A DNA stretch of 26,455 bases from CAZGMC01 sp964526565 (GCA_964526565.1 CAZGMC010000061.1:1-26455); one strand, 5' to 3'. Positions 7,817 through 19,427 are shown, counted from the first letter of the stretch. Notes: generated from the letters alone by a model not told the origin. Numbers and translations are program-made.

Positions 7817-8176
7817 TCAGCCGGCATGGCCGCGTTGGCGCCAGCCGAACAGGCCGTCGCGCTCGTAAAGCCACGGGTACTGCGACACCATCTTGCGCGC
7901 CTTGGTCAGCCGGTAGGCCAGCAGGCAGATGGCCAGCAGCACCAGCGCGTGGCCGAGATAGCCCGTGAGCGTCAGCAGCTCGCCGCCGAACATGGCATAG
8001 GTCAGGAACCGGTCGCCGATGCCCAGCAGCAGCGCGTACGGCAGCGCCTTCCACGCCTGCTGCCAGCCGCTGGCCAGCGCATGGCCGGTCAGGAACGCCG
8101 CGCCGCCGAACAGCACCAGCGTCAGGCCGATGAACACCGGCAGCGTCGTGCCCAGCACCCCCTCGAACAGCTCCAT
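7817..8176 (-). CDS. DUF6867-like membrane protein of the liv operon
   Basis: A 119-residue protein with three hydrophobic segments: LPVFIGLTLVLFGGAAFLTG, ALPYALLLGIGDRFLTYAMF and GYLGHALVLLAICLLAYRL. A conserved-looking cytoplasmic tail follows: RLTKARKMVSQYPWLYERDGLFGWR. From memory this matches a small family (DUF6867) found inside alphaproteobacterial liv operons between livF and the binding-protein gene, as here. It starts 27 bp after livF. A role with the LivHM permease is inferred from position only. Confidence 0.75.
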   Translation of the reverse strand: MELFEGVLGTTLPVFIGLTLVLFGGAAFLTGHALASGWQQAWKALPYALLLGIGDRFLTYAMFGGELLTLTGYLGHALVLLAICLLAYRLTKARKMVSQYPWLYERDGLFGWRQRGHAG

Positions 8177-8203
8177 CGTCCGTCCCTCCTGGCGACCCGC
8201 CGG

Positions 8204-8914
<711 letters not shown>

Positions 8915-8917
8915 GGC

Positions 8918-9816
<899 letters not shown>

Positions 9817-9820
<4 letters not shown>

Positions 9821-11952
9821 GGCGTGGCGGCCTCCCCGGCCGTGGCGCCGCGGGCCGGGCCGCCGGGCGCCGCCCGTGTGGGTACGGGCTCCGGTTCGGG
9901 TTCGGGCTCGGCCGGCGGCGCCACCTCGCGTTCGGGGCGCGAGGCGCGCCGGCCCTGGGCATCGTAGTAGCGCACGCTGGGCAGGCGATGGGCCAGCAGG
10001 CCGCGCGGCCGCCAGATCATGATCGACACCATGGCCATGCCGAAGGCCAGCATGCGGTACTGCTCCAGGTCGCGGAAGATCTCGGGCAGGCCGATCAGCA
10101 GGATGGCAGCCAGGACGATGCCCGTCTGGCTGCCCATGCCGCCGAGCACGACGATGGCCAGGATGATCGCCGACTCGATGAAGGTGAAGCTCTCGGGACT
10201 GATGAAGGTCTGCCGGGTGGCGAAGAACGAGCCGGCGATGCCGCCGAACATGGCGCTGAAGCAGAACGCCGCCAGCTTGACGTTGCGCCGGTTGATGCCG
10301 AGCGACTGGCAGGCGATGTCGTCCTCGCGGATCGCCTCCCAGGCACGGCCGATGGGCAGCTTGCGCACGCGCAGCGACGTGAAGTTCACGATCAGCGCCA
10401 GCGCCAGGATCAGGTAATAGAGAAAGGCGACGCGGTAATAGGGGTCGTAGTCCAGCCCGAACAGCTCGTGGAATGTCGGCAGCCCGTTCTCCTCGCTGCG
10501 GCCGAAGGTGGCGAGCCCGAAGAACGACGGCCGTGGAATCTGCGAGATGCCGTCCGGCCCGCCGGTCACCTGGTACCAGTTGAGCAGGATGATGCGGATG
10601 ATCTCGCCGAAACCCAACGTTACGATGGCAAAATAGTCGCCGCGCAGGCGCAGCACCGGGAACCCGAGCAGCAGTCCGGCCGAGGCCGCGAACAGGCCGG
10701 CCAGCGGCAGGCAGACCCAGAAGCTCCAGCCCAGGTGCACCGCCAGCAGCGCATAGGAATAGGCGCCGACGGCATAGAAGGCGACATAGCCCAGGTCGAG
10801 CAGCCCGGCCAGGCCGACGATGATGTTCAGCCCCCAGCCGAGCATGATGTAGGTCAGGACCAGCGTCGCCAGGTCGATGGTTGACCGTTCCGGATAGACA
10901 ATGGGCAGGGCGATGGCGAACAGCACGCCGATCGGGGCGATGTACTTGCTGCTCTCGGTCACCCGCGCCGCCACCCGGTCGGCGGTCCTGCCGTCGCGGG
11001 CCGGCTGGACCAGGTGGCGGTAGCGGTGGGCCAGGACGACGCCCAGGACCACGTACAGGTAGAACAGCGCGAACAGGGCGACGACGCCGGAGTCGACGCC
11101 GCGCCCGGCGACGATCGGCACGGCGCGCAGCTCGCCGGCCACGTCGTACAGCCGTGCCGTTTCGCCATCGTAATAGCGCGGCACGACCACCGGCACCGTC
11201 ACGGTCTGCCCGTCGACGGTGCCCAGCACGGCGCTCTCACCGTCGAACAGCGGCTCGTCGATGGGCTGGACGGCGACGATGCGCTCACCGCGGGCCTCGA
11301 CCAGCACCGTCCTGTCCGTCACCGCCAGGGTGTAGAGCAGGCCGCCGAGCAGGACGGCAGCGGCGGCCAGCACGCCCAGTACCCACAGCGGGATGCCGAA
11401 CGCCTGTCGGCCGCGGGCAGCGGCACGCGGGTGGGTGGTCAGGCCGATGGCCAGCGCCAGCCCGCCGTACCACAGCATGGCGATTTCCAGCAGACTGCTG
11501 GTCACCGCCAGCACGTGCAGCGCCAGACCCAGGATCACGGCGCCGGCCGCCACCGAGATCAGCACCGTGACCGGCACGTGCATGGCCCGCGCCGCGCCGA
11601 AGGCCAGCACGATGCCGCCGAAGATGGCGATGATCTGCAGCACGGTGCTGGGCAGCGGCATCAGCGTGCCGATCGCCGCGGCCACGCCGGCGCCGATCAG
11701 CACCGGCAGGGGATAGCCGGCGCGCGTCAGCGCCATGCCCATGCGGCCGAAGAACACCAGGGCCACGGCCACGCCGACATCGAGGAACCGGGTCTCGATC
11801 GCCTGGCCGCCCGGCACCTCGACGATGCGCAGGCCGACCATGGTGATGAACAGGCCGAAGGCGACGAAGGCGGCGACCAGGCTTTCCTTCAGCACGTCGG
11901 CAAGATCGAGACGGCGACTGGCGCCCTGGGTCGCGACCGATACGTCCGCCAT
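9817..11952 (-). CDS. livM: LivM permease with a long N-terminal membrane extension
   Basis: The inner-membrane permease partner of LivH. The C-terminal half (from about residue 340) is standard LivM: TLVLTYIMLGWGLNIIVGLAGLLDLGYVAFYAVGAYSYALL, LRLRGDYFAIVTLGFGEIIRIIL, WEAIREDDIACQSLGINRRNVKLAAF and IVVLGGMGSQTG, shown here in segments. The whole protein is 711 residues, whereas family members are mostly 300-480. The extra ~330 N-terminal residues contain about eight hydrophobic helices and a hydrophilic stretch (about 217-295), perhaps a periplasmic domain. A tail rich in EPEPEPEP and Ala follows the last helix. It starts 4 bp after livH and overlaps livG by four bases. The extension is in frame with no stop and looks genuine; its role is unknown. 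Confidence 0.92.
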
Positions 11953-11956
11953 GCCG

Positions 11957-12871
<915 letters not shown>

Positions 12872-13015
12872 GCCCACGACCTCTACGCTGCCGGCGGGTC
12901 CGCCGGCGGCGCACGCAGTCCGTCGCCCCGCCGTCGTGAAGACAAGCCGGAAACAAGGTTGCCGGCCGACCGGGGGGTGACGACCGTCGGCAGCTTCCCC
13001 CGGTGTCGGGCCGTT

Positions 13016-13044
13016 ACGATAGTTGCAGCGACGGACCGCGGCAA
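13016..13044 (-). promoter_or_regulatory. Candidate promoter of the liv operon
   Basis: On the minus strand, TTGCCG (13039-13044) and TATCGT (13016-13021) are 17 bp apart, each matching the consensus at four of six positions. No other pair as good was found in the 286-bp divergent region between livH and the SemiSWEET gene. Confidence 0.35.
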
Positions 13045-13157
13045 GAGCCTGCCGGTACCGGCGCGGACGGCACGGCCTGTCGGCGCTGGCGGAAGGCGGC
13101 GCCGTGCCCTAAACTCTGTGCACGATGATTTGACCAAGGCCAGACCGGACTCCTGCA

Positions 13158-13412
13158 ATGGACCTGACCCTGACCATCGGCCTGGCGGCGGGCACCCTGA
13201 CCACCGCGGCGTTCGTGCCGCAGGTTGTCAAGACGTGGCGGACGCGGTCGACCCGCGACATCTCCCTCGGCATGTTTTCCATTCTGTGCACCGGCGTCGC
13301 CCTGTGGCTTCTCTACGGCCTGCTGACCGGCGACCTGCCGGTGATCCTGGCCAACATCGTGACCCTGCTGCTGGCCGGGACGGTTTTGATACTAAAGGTT
13401 AAGCATAAATAG
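13158..13412 (+). CDS. SemiSWEET family sugar transporter
   Basis: An 84-residue, three-helix membrane protein of the SemiSWEET (MtN3/PQ-loop) family. These proteins work as homodimers that move sugars passively across the inner membrane. The PQ motif is clear (TTAAFVPQVVKTWRTRST), followed by DISLGMFSILCTGVALWLLYG and NIVTLLLAGTVLIL. Length matches the bacterial half-SWEETs. The ribosome site is weak. It is divergent from livH and converges with the propeller gene. The specific sugar cannot be told from sequence. Confidence 0.88.
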   Translation: MDLTLTIGLAAGTLTTAAFVPQVVKTWRTRSTRDISLGMFSILCTGVALWLLYGLLTGDLPVILANIVTLLLAGTVLILKVKHK

Positions 13413-13471
13413 CCCAGAGGGGCAGCCATGGCAACGGCGTTGCACGCCCACGGGCGGTCGAGACACGGCCA

Positions 13472-14665
13472 TTACAGCCGCCCCTCGGCGTCGACGCGCA
13501 GCAGCCAGAAGTCCTCATAACCAGCCCCTGCGGACGTGGTGTAGCCGGCGACCACGAAGCCGCCGTCGGGCGTGGCGGCAAGGGCGGTCGGCCGGTCCCA
13601 CAGGGCCCCACCATGGGTCCGTTCCCACAGCACCGCGCCGGCGCCGTCAAGCCGGATCAGCCAGGCGTCGGTGCTGCCGGCGCCGCGCGACTCGGTGGCC
13701 GCGCCGACCAGCAGGCCGTCGGCGACGGCGACCGCGCCCCAGGCGGCATCGTTGCCGTCGCCGCCCAGCACGCGCTGCCATTCGGGCTCGCCCGTGGCCG
13801 CGTCCAGGCGCAGAATCCAGGCATCGAGGCGCCCGTTCGTGTCGTCGCGCCGGGTCGCGCCGGTGACGGCCAGTCCGCCGCCGGGCAGCGGCACCACGGC
13901 GGTGCCGGCGTCGAAGCGGCCGCGATCGAACCACTGCTGCCAGAGCGCGGTGCCGTCGGCAGCCAGCCTCGCCACCCACAGGTCAAAGCCGCGCGCGCCA
14001 CCGGTCTGGACGTAGCCGGTGACCGCCGCACCACCGTCGGCCAGCGGCGCGACATGGAAGACGCCGTCGTCGCCGGGACCGCCGAAGCGCTGTTCCCACA
14101 GCGGCGTGCCGGCGGCGTCGACGCGCAGCAGCCAGGCGTCGCGGTCGCCGGGGCCGCCGCCGGCCTGAAACCCGCCGACGAAGAAGCCGCCGTCGGGGGC
14201 CGCCGCCACGGTCCGCGCCCGGTCGTTGCCGCTCGTGCCGAAGGTGTGCTGCCACAGCGTCGCGCCGGCGCCGTCGAGCCGGACCAGCCACACGTCGCTC
14301 GCGCCGGCCCCGGTCGAGCGGGTGTGGCCGACGACCAGCGCGCCGCCGTCGCCGGTGACGACCAGGCCGTACACCTGGTCGGTCTCGGGGCCGCCGAGGC
14401 GGCGCTCCCACAGCGCCTCGCCGGTCGGGTCAAGGAGGATGATCCAGGCGTCGTAGCGCTGCGCCAACAATCGGCTGTTGCCGGCCACCAGCACGCCGCC
14501 GTCGGCCAGCGCGGCCACGGCATAGGCCTTGTCCTCCCAGGCGCCGCCCAGGGTCCGCTGCCAGGTGCACGGGGACGGGCAGTCCTGGCCCGGCGCCGGC
14601 GCGGGGACGGCTGCCGCCAGCACGGCCAGCGCCACCGCGATCGCCATGGTTCGTGCCGATGCCAT
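13472..14665 (-). CDS. Secreted seven-repeat beta-propeller-like protein
   Basis: A 397-residue protein with a signal peptide (MASARTMAIAVALAVLAAAV..., cleavage near APG|Q). It then has seven consecutive ~52-residue repeats of the form W-x-R-x-x-GG...D..x..v.aa.DGG..v.G......G..D.W..RLD..G. The repeats begin at WQRTLGG, WERRLGG, WQHTFGT, WEQRFGG, WQQWFDR, WQRVLGG and WERTHGG. Seven units suggest a complete seven-bladed propeller. Similar repeats occur in secreted proteins of unknown role. No catalytic residues or ligand motif are evident, and the first repeat contains the only Cys pair (DCPSPC). The start was chosen for GGAGG upstream and the signal peptide. It appears monocistronic. Confidence 0.72.
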   Translation of the reverse strand: MASARTMAIAVALAVLAAAVPAPAPGQDCPSPCTWQRTLGGAWEDKAYAVAALADGGVLVAGNSRLLAQRYDAWIILLDPTGEALWERRLGGPETDQVYGLVVTGDGGALVVGHTRSTGAGASDVWLVRLDGAGATLWQHTFGTSGNDRARTVAAAPDGGFFVGGFQAGGGPGDRDAWLLRVDAAGTPLWEQRFGGPGDDGVFHVAPLADGGAAVTGYVQTGGARGFDLWVARLAADGTALWQQWFDRGRFDAGTAVVPLPGGGLAVTGATRRDDTNGRLDAWILRLDAATGEPEWQRVLGGDGNDAAWGAVAVADGLLVGAATESRGAGSTDAWLIRLDGAGAVLWERTHGGALWDRPTALAATPDGGFVVAGYTTSAGAGYEDFWLLRVDAEGRL

Positions 14666-14883
14666 CGTGCCATTCCTCCCGGCCGATCGGACCATGATGG
14701 CGATCATGTGCGGCCGGCCGGTCGCATGCAACCGCGGTGGGGCGGCGGTGGGGCGGTCTCCGCCCCGCGCCCTGTTGCCGCAGGCCCCCGGCGGCGCGGC
14801 CGATCCGTTTAAGGTGAAAGGCCAATGCCGGCGCCCAGCCTGGGCCGCCGCGCCGGTACCCGCCGCCACGCCTGGAGGACCGC

Positions 14884-15456
14884 ATGCCGCAGCCGGACCA
14901 CATCATGGACCTGCCGGTGCCCGACCCGGACACTCTGGACGACGACCTGAAGACGTATTTCGACATCTGCCGGGACAAGCTGGGCCTGGTGCCCAACGTG
15001 CTCAGCGCCTACAGCCTGCGCCCGGCCAAGCTGCGCAACTTCATCTCGCTGTACAACGAGCTGATGCTGGGCGACAGCGGCCTGACCAAGCTGGAGCGCG
15101 AGATGATCGCCGTCGTCGTCTCGTCGGCCAACCACTGCTACTACTGCCTCGTCGCCCACGGCCAGGCGGTGCGCATGTTGTCGGGCGACGCGGAGCTTGG
15201 CGAGATGCTGGTCATGAACTACCGCGTTGCGCCGCTGGAGCCGCGCCAGCGCGCCATGCTCGACTTCGTCTGGAAGCTGACGGTCAGCCCCAGCGAGGTG
15301 GTCGCCGCCGACCGCGCCACGCTGCGCGAGCACGGCTTCACGGAGGAAGACATCTTCGACATCTGCGACGTGGCCGGCTTCTTCAACATGTCCAACCGCG
15401 TGGCCACGGGCGTTGATATGATGCCCAATCGCGCGTACCACGCGATGGACCGCTGA
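14884..15456 (+). CDS. Peroxidase-related enzyme, AhpD-like (carboxymuconolactone decarboxylase fold)
   Basis: A 190-residue member of the AhpD/CMD superfamily. The redox centre HCYYCLVAHG gives Cys85-x-x-Cys88 and His92. The flanking segments LTKLEREMIAVVVSSAN and FTEEDIFDICDVAGFFNMSNRVA are typical of the uncharacterised peroxidase-related subgroup. Such proteins may reduce peroxides through the Cys pair, but their physiological donor is not known. GGAGGA precedes the ATG. sppA begins 34 bp downstream on the same strand, so the two may be co-transcribed. Confidence 0.87.
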   Translation: MPQPDHIMDLPVPDPDTLDDDLKTYFDICRDKLGLVPNVLSAYSLRPAKLRNFISLYNELMLGDSGLTKLEREMIAVVVSSANHCYYCLVAHGQAVRMLSGDAELGEMLVMNYRVAPLEPRQRAMLDFVWKLTVSPSEVVAADRATLREHGFTEEDIFDICDVAGFFNMSNRVATGVDMMPNRAYHAMDR

Positions 15457-15490
15457 CCCATCCGACCCGTCAAGGACGCGGGAGCCCGTC

Positions 15491-17287
15491 ATGTGGCGCG
15501 CCTTCGGCCGTTTCTTCGTCTACCTGTTCGCCGTGATCGGCGTTCTCGCCGTGGCGTTCGTCGTTGTCGTCGGCTGGGGGCTGTACTCCCTGATGCGCGA
15601 CGCAGACGTGCCGGCGGCGCCGCCCGATACCGCCGTGCTGCACCTCGACCTGCGCCAGCCATTGCGCGACGGCCCGCCGCAGGGCGGGCTGATCGCCCGG
15701 CTGGCCGGGCCGGAACAGACGCTGCGCGAGGTGGTCGAGGCGATCGACCGCGCCGCGGACGACCCGCGCGTCGTCGCCCTGGTCGCCCGCCTGGACGGCG
15801 ACGTGTTCGGCCTGGCCACGGCGCAGGAGCTGCGCGCCGCCGTGGCCCGGTTCCGCGAGGCCGGCAAGACCGCCATCGCCTATGCCGACACCTTCGGCGA
15901 GTTCGGCAGCGGCAACGCCAGCTACTACCTGGCGACGGGCTTCGACGACATCCGGCTGCGCCCGACCGGCTCGGTCGGGCTGACCGGCATCCGCGCCGAG
16001 GTGCCGTTCGCCAACGCGCTGCTCTCCGACATCGGCGTGGAGGCCGAGTTCATCCGCCGCGGCCGCTACAAGACCTCTCCCGAGTCGCTGACCGAGAGCG
16101 CCATGCCCGCGCCCCATCGCGAGATGCTCGACAGCCTGGTCGGCGACCTGTTCGACCAGCTCGTCGCCGGCATCGCCGAGGGCCGCGGCCTGGCGCCCGC
16201 CGAGGTGGAGCGGCTGATCGACAACGGCCCGTTCATGGCTGCCGAGGCCGTGGGGAACGGCCTGGTCGACCGGCTGCAGAGCATGGACGAGGTGCTGGCG
16301 GCGCTGGAGGAGCGCTTCGGCGTCGACGAATCGGCACTGCTCGACGCCCGCCGCTACATGGCCGCGGCCGGCCCGCCGGACGTGGACCCCCAGGCGCGAA
16401 TCGCGCTGATCTACGCCACCGGCATGATCGTGCTCGGCGAGGCCGAACCCGCCCCCGCGTTCGGCCCGCAGCTGATGGCGGCCGACCGCATCGCCGCCGC
16501 CATCGACGAGGCGGCGGAGGACGACGGCATCGACGCCATCGTGCTGCGCATCGACAGCGGCGGCGGCTCGGCCGTGGCCTCCGATGTCATCGGCCAGGCG
16601 GTGCGGCGGGCCGTGGCGGCGGAGACGCCGGTGATCGTCTCGATGGGCACCGCGGCGGCCTCGGGCGGCTACTGGATCGCCGCGCCGGCCACGGAAATCG
16701 TGGCGCTGCCGGCGACCCTGACGGGCTCGATCGGCGTGTTCGCCGGCACCGTGGCGACCCGCGAGCTGTGGCAGGAGATCGGCGTCAATTGGGATTCGGT
16801 GCAGCGCGGCCGCAACGCCGACCTGTGGTCGGGCATCGCCGCGCTGTCGCCGAGCGGCCGCGACCGGGTCAACGCGTTCGTCGATGCCATCTATGACGAC
16901 TTCATTGACATCGTCGCTGCCGGCCGCGGGCTCGACCCCGAGGCGGTCCGCGACCTTGCCGAGGGCCGCGTCTGGACCGGAGCGCAGGCGCAGGATCGCG
17001 GCCTGGTCGACCGCCTGGGCGACCTGGACCAAGCGATGGCGGCGGCGCGCGATGCGCTGGAACTGGCCGAGGACACGCCGCTGACGGTGGAGATCCGGCC
17101 ACAGCCGCGCACCCCCTTCGCCCGGCTGTGGACCCTGTTCGGCGCCCGCCTGGCCGGCGAGAGTCCGGCTGCCGCCGCGTTCGACCGGCTGGAGCCATGG
17201 CTGGCCCAGACCGCCCAGCTGCTCGACCCGCCGGGCGAGCGGCTGTTGCGCATGCCGCCGATCCGTCTGGTGCCCGGCGGCCCCTGA
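15491..17287 (+). CDS. sppA: Signal peptide peptidase SppA (long form)
   Basis: A membrane-anchored serine protease that degrades cleaved signal peptides. 598 residues, matching the long (67-kDa) form with two tandem ClpP-like domains. An N-terminal helix (about 8-30) anchors it with the bulk in the periplasm. The first domain supplies Lys194 (RRGRYKTSPES), the equivalent of the general base, and the second supplies the nucleophile Ser391 (GTAAASGGYWIA). Other family motifs are GSVGLTGI and TGSIGVFAG, and the IDSGGGSAVASD turn. GGGAG lies upstream. It converges with nifW, only 30 bp away, with no clear terminator between. Confidence 0.94.
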   Translation: MWRAFGRFFVYLFAVIGVLAVAFVVVVGWGLYSLMRDADVPAAPPDTAVLHLDLRQPLRDGPPQGGLIARLAGPEQTLREVVEAIDRAADDPRVVALVARLDGDVFGLATAQELRAAVARFREAGKTAIAYADTFGEFGSGNASYYLATGFDDIRLRPTGSVGLTGIRAEVPFANALLSDIGVEAEFIRRGRYKTSPESLTESAMPAPHREMLDSLVGDLFDQLVAGIAEGRGLAPAEVERLIDNGPFMAAEAVGNGLVDRLQSMDEVLAALEERFGVDESALLDARRYMAAAGPPDVDPQARIALIYATGMIVLGEAEPAPAFGPQLMAADRIAAAIDEAAEDDGIDAIVLRIDSGGGSAVASDVIGQAVRRAVAAETPVIVSMGTAAASGGYWIAAPATEIVALPATLTGSIGVFAGTVATRELWQEIGVNWDSVQRGRNADLWSGIAALSPSGRDRVNAFVDAIYDDFIDIVAAGRGLDPEAVRDLAEGRVWTGAQAQDRGLVDRLGDLDQAMAAARDALELAEDTPLTVEIRPQPRTPFARLWTLFGARLAGESPAAAAFDRLEPWLAQTAQLLDPPGERLLRMPPIRLVPGGP

Positions 17288-17317
17288 AGTGCCGCAACCG
17301 GACGGACGGGGACCGGG

Positions 17318-17665
17318 TCAGCGCCCGGACCGGCCCTGGACCGCACCCAGCGGCACGAAGGTGCCGCGCGGCGGGGCGTCCGACGCCGGTTCGCTGGCGT
17401 TGCGCAGCACCTTGAACACGCGTTCGGTCAGTGCGTCGGAGGCCACGAAGTCGGCATAGGCCTGGGCCAGCAGGCGGCGATAGGTCTCCGCCAGAGGGGC
17501 ATCCTCCAGGCCGTCCAGGTCCTCGGCGACCAGATAGTCGTGCAGCCGCTTGAGGATGTGGAGGCGGTTCACCTGGACGACGTGACGGTCGTAGGGCACG
17601 CCGAAGAAATCCAGGAAATCCTCGGCGGTGGACAGTTCGGCAAGGCCGGCACGCAGGTCGCTCAT
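17318..17665 (-). CDS. nifW: Nitrogenase-stabilizing/protective protein NifW
   Basis: A 115-residue NifW. The signature LSTAEDFLDFFGVPYDRHVVQVNRLHILKRLHDYL (seen as adjoining segments) is diagnostic. NifW interacts with the MoFe protein and is needed for full nitrogenase activity, apparently by helping its maturation or protecting it from oxygen. A 15-residue C-terminal tail is Gly/Arg-rich. GGAGGAC precedes the ATG. It is the last gene of the three-gene operon, 23 bp after nifV. Confidence 0.95.
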   Translation of the reverse strand: MSDLRAGLAELSTAEDFLDFFGVPYDRHVVQVNRLHILKRLHDYLVAEDLDGLEDAPLAETYRRLLAQAYADFVASDALTERVFKVLRNASEPASDAPPRGTFVPLGAVQGRSGR

Positions 17666-17688
17666 GGGAACGAAGTCCTCCGGACGAG

Positions 17689-18933
17689 TCAGTGGGTCAC
17701 GCCGGCGGCCGGCGGTTCGGTGACGGCAGCAGTGACGGCGGCAGTGACGGCGGCAGTGACGGCGGCCGGCACACCCGCCACAGCCTCTGGTGTCGCCAGC
17801 ACGGTCGCGGCGGCGGTGGCGGCCTCTTCATGAAAGGCCTTCAGTTGCGCCGGCGTCGGCGCCGCCTTGGCGGTGACGGCATGGCGCCGGATGCGGGCCA
17901 GCAGCGCCACCGCCACGGCCGGCGGCAGGGCGATGCCCAGTTCGGCATAGGCGTGGACGACCGCCGTCAGACCGGAATGCTTGCCCAGCACGATGCGGTG
18001 CTCGCGGCCCAGCACGGCCGGGTCGAGCGCCTGATAGTTGCGCCGGTCGCGCAGCAGACCGTGCACGTGGATACCCGATTCGTGGGTGAACACGGCCTCG
18101 CCGACGACGCTCTTGCCGAGCGGCACGGGCCGCCCCGAGGCCTGCCCGACCAGGGCCGAGACCTCCGGCAGGCGGCGCGGCTCGATCCCGGTGTCGCGGC
18201 CATGAATCTGGGCGAGCGCCACGACGATCTCCTCCAGCGGCGCGTTCCCGGCCCGCTCGCCCAGCCCGTTGACCGTGGTGCTGACGTGGCCGGCGCCGCC
18301 CAGCACCGCCGCCAGCGAGACGGCGGTGGCCAGGCCCAGGTCGTCGTGGGCGTGGATTTCCAGCTCGATGTCCGTGCCGGCGCGCAGGCGGGTGAAAATA
18401 TCGCGCGTCGCGAACGGCTCCAGAATCCCCAGGGTATCGGCGAAGCGGTAGCGGCGCGCGCCGGCCGCCGCGGCGGCGGTCACCACCTCGGCAACGAAGT
18501 CGGGGCTGGCGCGCGACGAATCCTCGCCACCCACCGCCACGGCCAGGCCGCGGTCGCGAGCATGGCCGACCACGTCGGCGATCCGGGCCAGCAACCAGGC
18601 GCGGTCGCGGCCCAGCTTGCCGGCAATGTGCTGGTCGGACACCGGCGCCGACACGTTGACCATCGGCACCCCGCAGGCGACGGCAGCGTCCACGTCGTCG
18701 CGGCGCAGCCGGCACCAGGCGATCGGCGTCGCCCGCAGGCCCAGGGCCAGGATTGCGCGGATGTCATCGCGCTCGTCCTCGCCCATGGCCGGCACGCCGA
18801 CCTCCATTTCGGGCACGCCGGCGACGTCCAGCGCAGCGGCGATCGCCAGCCTCTCCGCCCGACTGAAGGCGACGCCGGCGGTCTGCTCGCCGTCACGCAA
18901 GGTGGTGTCGTTGATCACGATCGGCTCGGCCAT
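17689..18933 (-). CDS. nifV: Homocitrate synthase NifV
   Basis: Condenses acetyl-CoA and 2-oxoglutarate to (R)-homocitrate, the organic ligand of nitrogenase FeMo-co. 414 residues of the DRE-TIM metallolyase family: INDTTLRDGEQTAGVAF (metal/base region), EVGVPAMGEDE, LEIHAHDDLGLATA with the HxH-type metal ligands, STTVNGLGERAGNAPLEE and THESGIHVHGLL. The first ~375 residues align with NifV in general. The C-terminus carries a 4 x 12-bp repeat encoding AAVT units, so it is longer than usual. The ATG follows the iscA stop by three bases. Leucine-type homologues are unlikely given the nif neighbours. Confidence 0.95.
   Translation of the reverse strand: MAEPIVINDTTLRDGEQTAGVAFSRAERLAIAAALDVAGVPEMEVGVPAMGEDERDDIRAILALGLRATPIAWCRLRRDDVDAAVACGVPMVNVSAPVSDQHIAGKLGRDRAWLLARIADVVGHARDRGLAVAVGGEDSSRASPDFVAEVVTAAAAAGARRYRFADTLGILEPFATRDIFTRLRAGTDIELEIHAHDDLGLATAVSLAAVLGGAGHVSTTVNGLGERAGNAPLEEIVVALAQIHGRDTGIEPRRLPEVSALVGQASGRPVPLGKSVVGEAVFTHESGIHVHGLLRDRRNYQALDPAVLGREHRIVLGKHSGLTAVVHAYAELGIALPPAVAVALLARIRRHAVTAKAAPTPAQLKAFHEEAATAAATVLATPEAVAGVPAAVTAAVTAAVTAAVTEPPAAGVTH
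17720..17767 (-). repeat. 12-bp in-frame tandem repeat near the 3' end of nifV
   Basis: Four units of about GTGACGGCGGCA (plus-strand form), the first and last with one change each. In NifV they encode a repeated Ala-Ala-Val-Thr stretch close to the C-terminus. Confidence 0.88.
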
Positions 18934-18936
18934 CCT

Positions 18937-19275
18937 TTACTCCGCCGCCGCCGCGGTCTCGAACGACTTGCCGCAGCTGCAGGCGCCGCGGGCGTTCGGG
19001 TTGTCGAACACGAAGCCCGGCCCGTCCGAACCGTCAACGAAATCAATGCTGGCGCCGCGCAGCATGGGTTGACTGTCCTCGTCGACATACACCTTTACGA
19101 CACCGAACGAGAAAACGGCATCGCCATGCATGGCCTCGCATTCCAGGCCCATCAAGTACTGCATGCCGGCACAGCCGCCCATGGCGACCATGATGCGCAG
19201 GCCGTCGGCCGGCTCCTGCGCCGTCTCCACCACGCGCTGGACGGCGCCGACCGCCGATTCACTGAGTGCCACCAT
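18937..19275 (-). CDS. iscA: IscA/HesB-type Fe-S carrier of the nif operon
   Basis: A 112-residue A-type Fe-S protein. The three ligand cysteines fall at Cys35 (MGGCAGMQY), Cys99 and Cys101 (ACSCGKSF), the same numbering as E. coli IscA. FGVVKVYVDEDSQPMLRGASIDFVD and PGFVFDNPNARG are also typical. Proteins of this type bind iron or Fe-S clusters and pass them to targets; in nif clusters they serve nitrogenase maturation. ATG 19275 was chosen for AGGAGG at good spacing. It is the first gene after the sigma-54 promoter and is nearly contiguous with nifV. Confidence 0.92.
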   Translation of the reverse strand: MVALSESAVGAVQRVVETAQEPADGLRIMVAMGGCAGMQYLMGLECEAMHGDAVFSFGVVKVYVDEDSQPMLRGASIDFVDGSDGPGFVFDNPNARGACSCGKSFETAAAAE

Positions 19276-19322
19276 TGCGAGATGCCTCCTGGCGGGTCCA
19301 GATCCTTGTCGACTTTCGCCAA

Positions 19323-19337
19323 GCAACCGGCGTGCCA
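19323..19337 (-). promoter_or_regulatory. Sigma-54 (-24/-12) promoter of iscA-nifV-nifW
   Basis: On the minus strand the sequence is TGGCAC-N5-TTGC, an exact match to the sigma-54 core. GG and GC are correctly spaced. The expected start is near 19311, about 36 nt before the iscA ATG. Sigma-54 needs an activator, and the site at 19412 fits NifA. Confidence 0.85.
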
Positions 19338-19411
19338 GGGGTTAACGCCTTGGCAACACAACGGCCGGCGCTGCGGTGCGCCGGCGGCGGGTGTCGCACA
19401 CGGTCCGGGAT

Positions 19412-19427
19412 TGTCGGGTTTCGCACA
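19412..19427. promoter_or_regulatory. NifA upstream activator sequence, TGT-N10-ACA
   Basis: An exact TGT-N10-ACA motif centred about 108 bp upstream of the predicted start, inside the usual range for NifA sites. Together with the sigma-54 core and the nif genes this is strong. Confidence 0.8.

Noticed and set aside
15470..17032. A 520-codon minus-strand open frame opposite sppA
   Set aside because: SppA on the plus strand has both catalytic residues and correct length. The antisense product has no recognisable feature.
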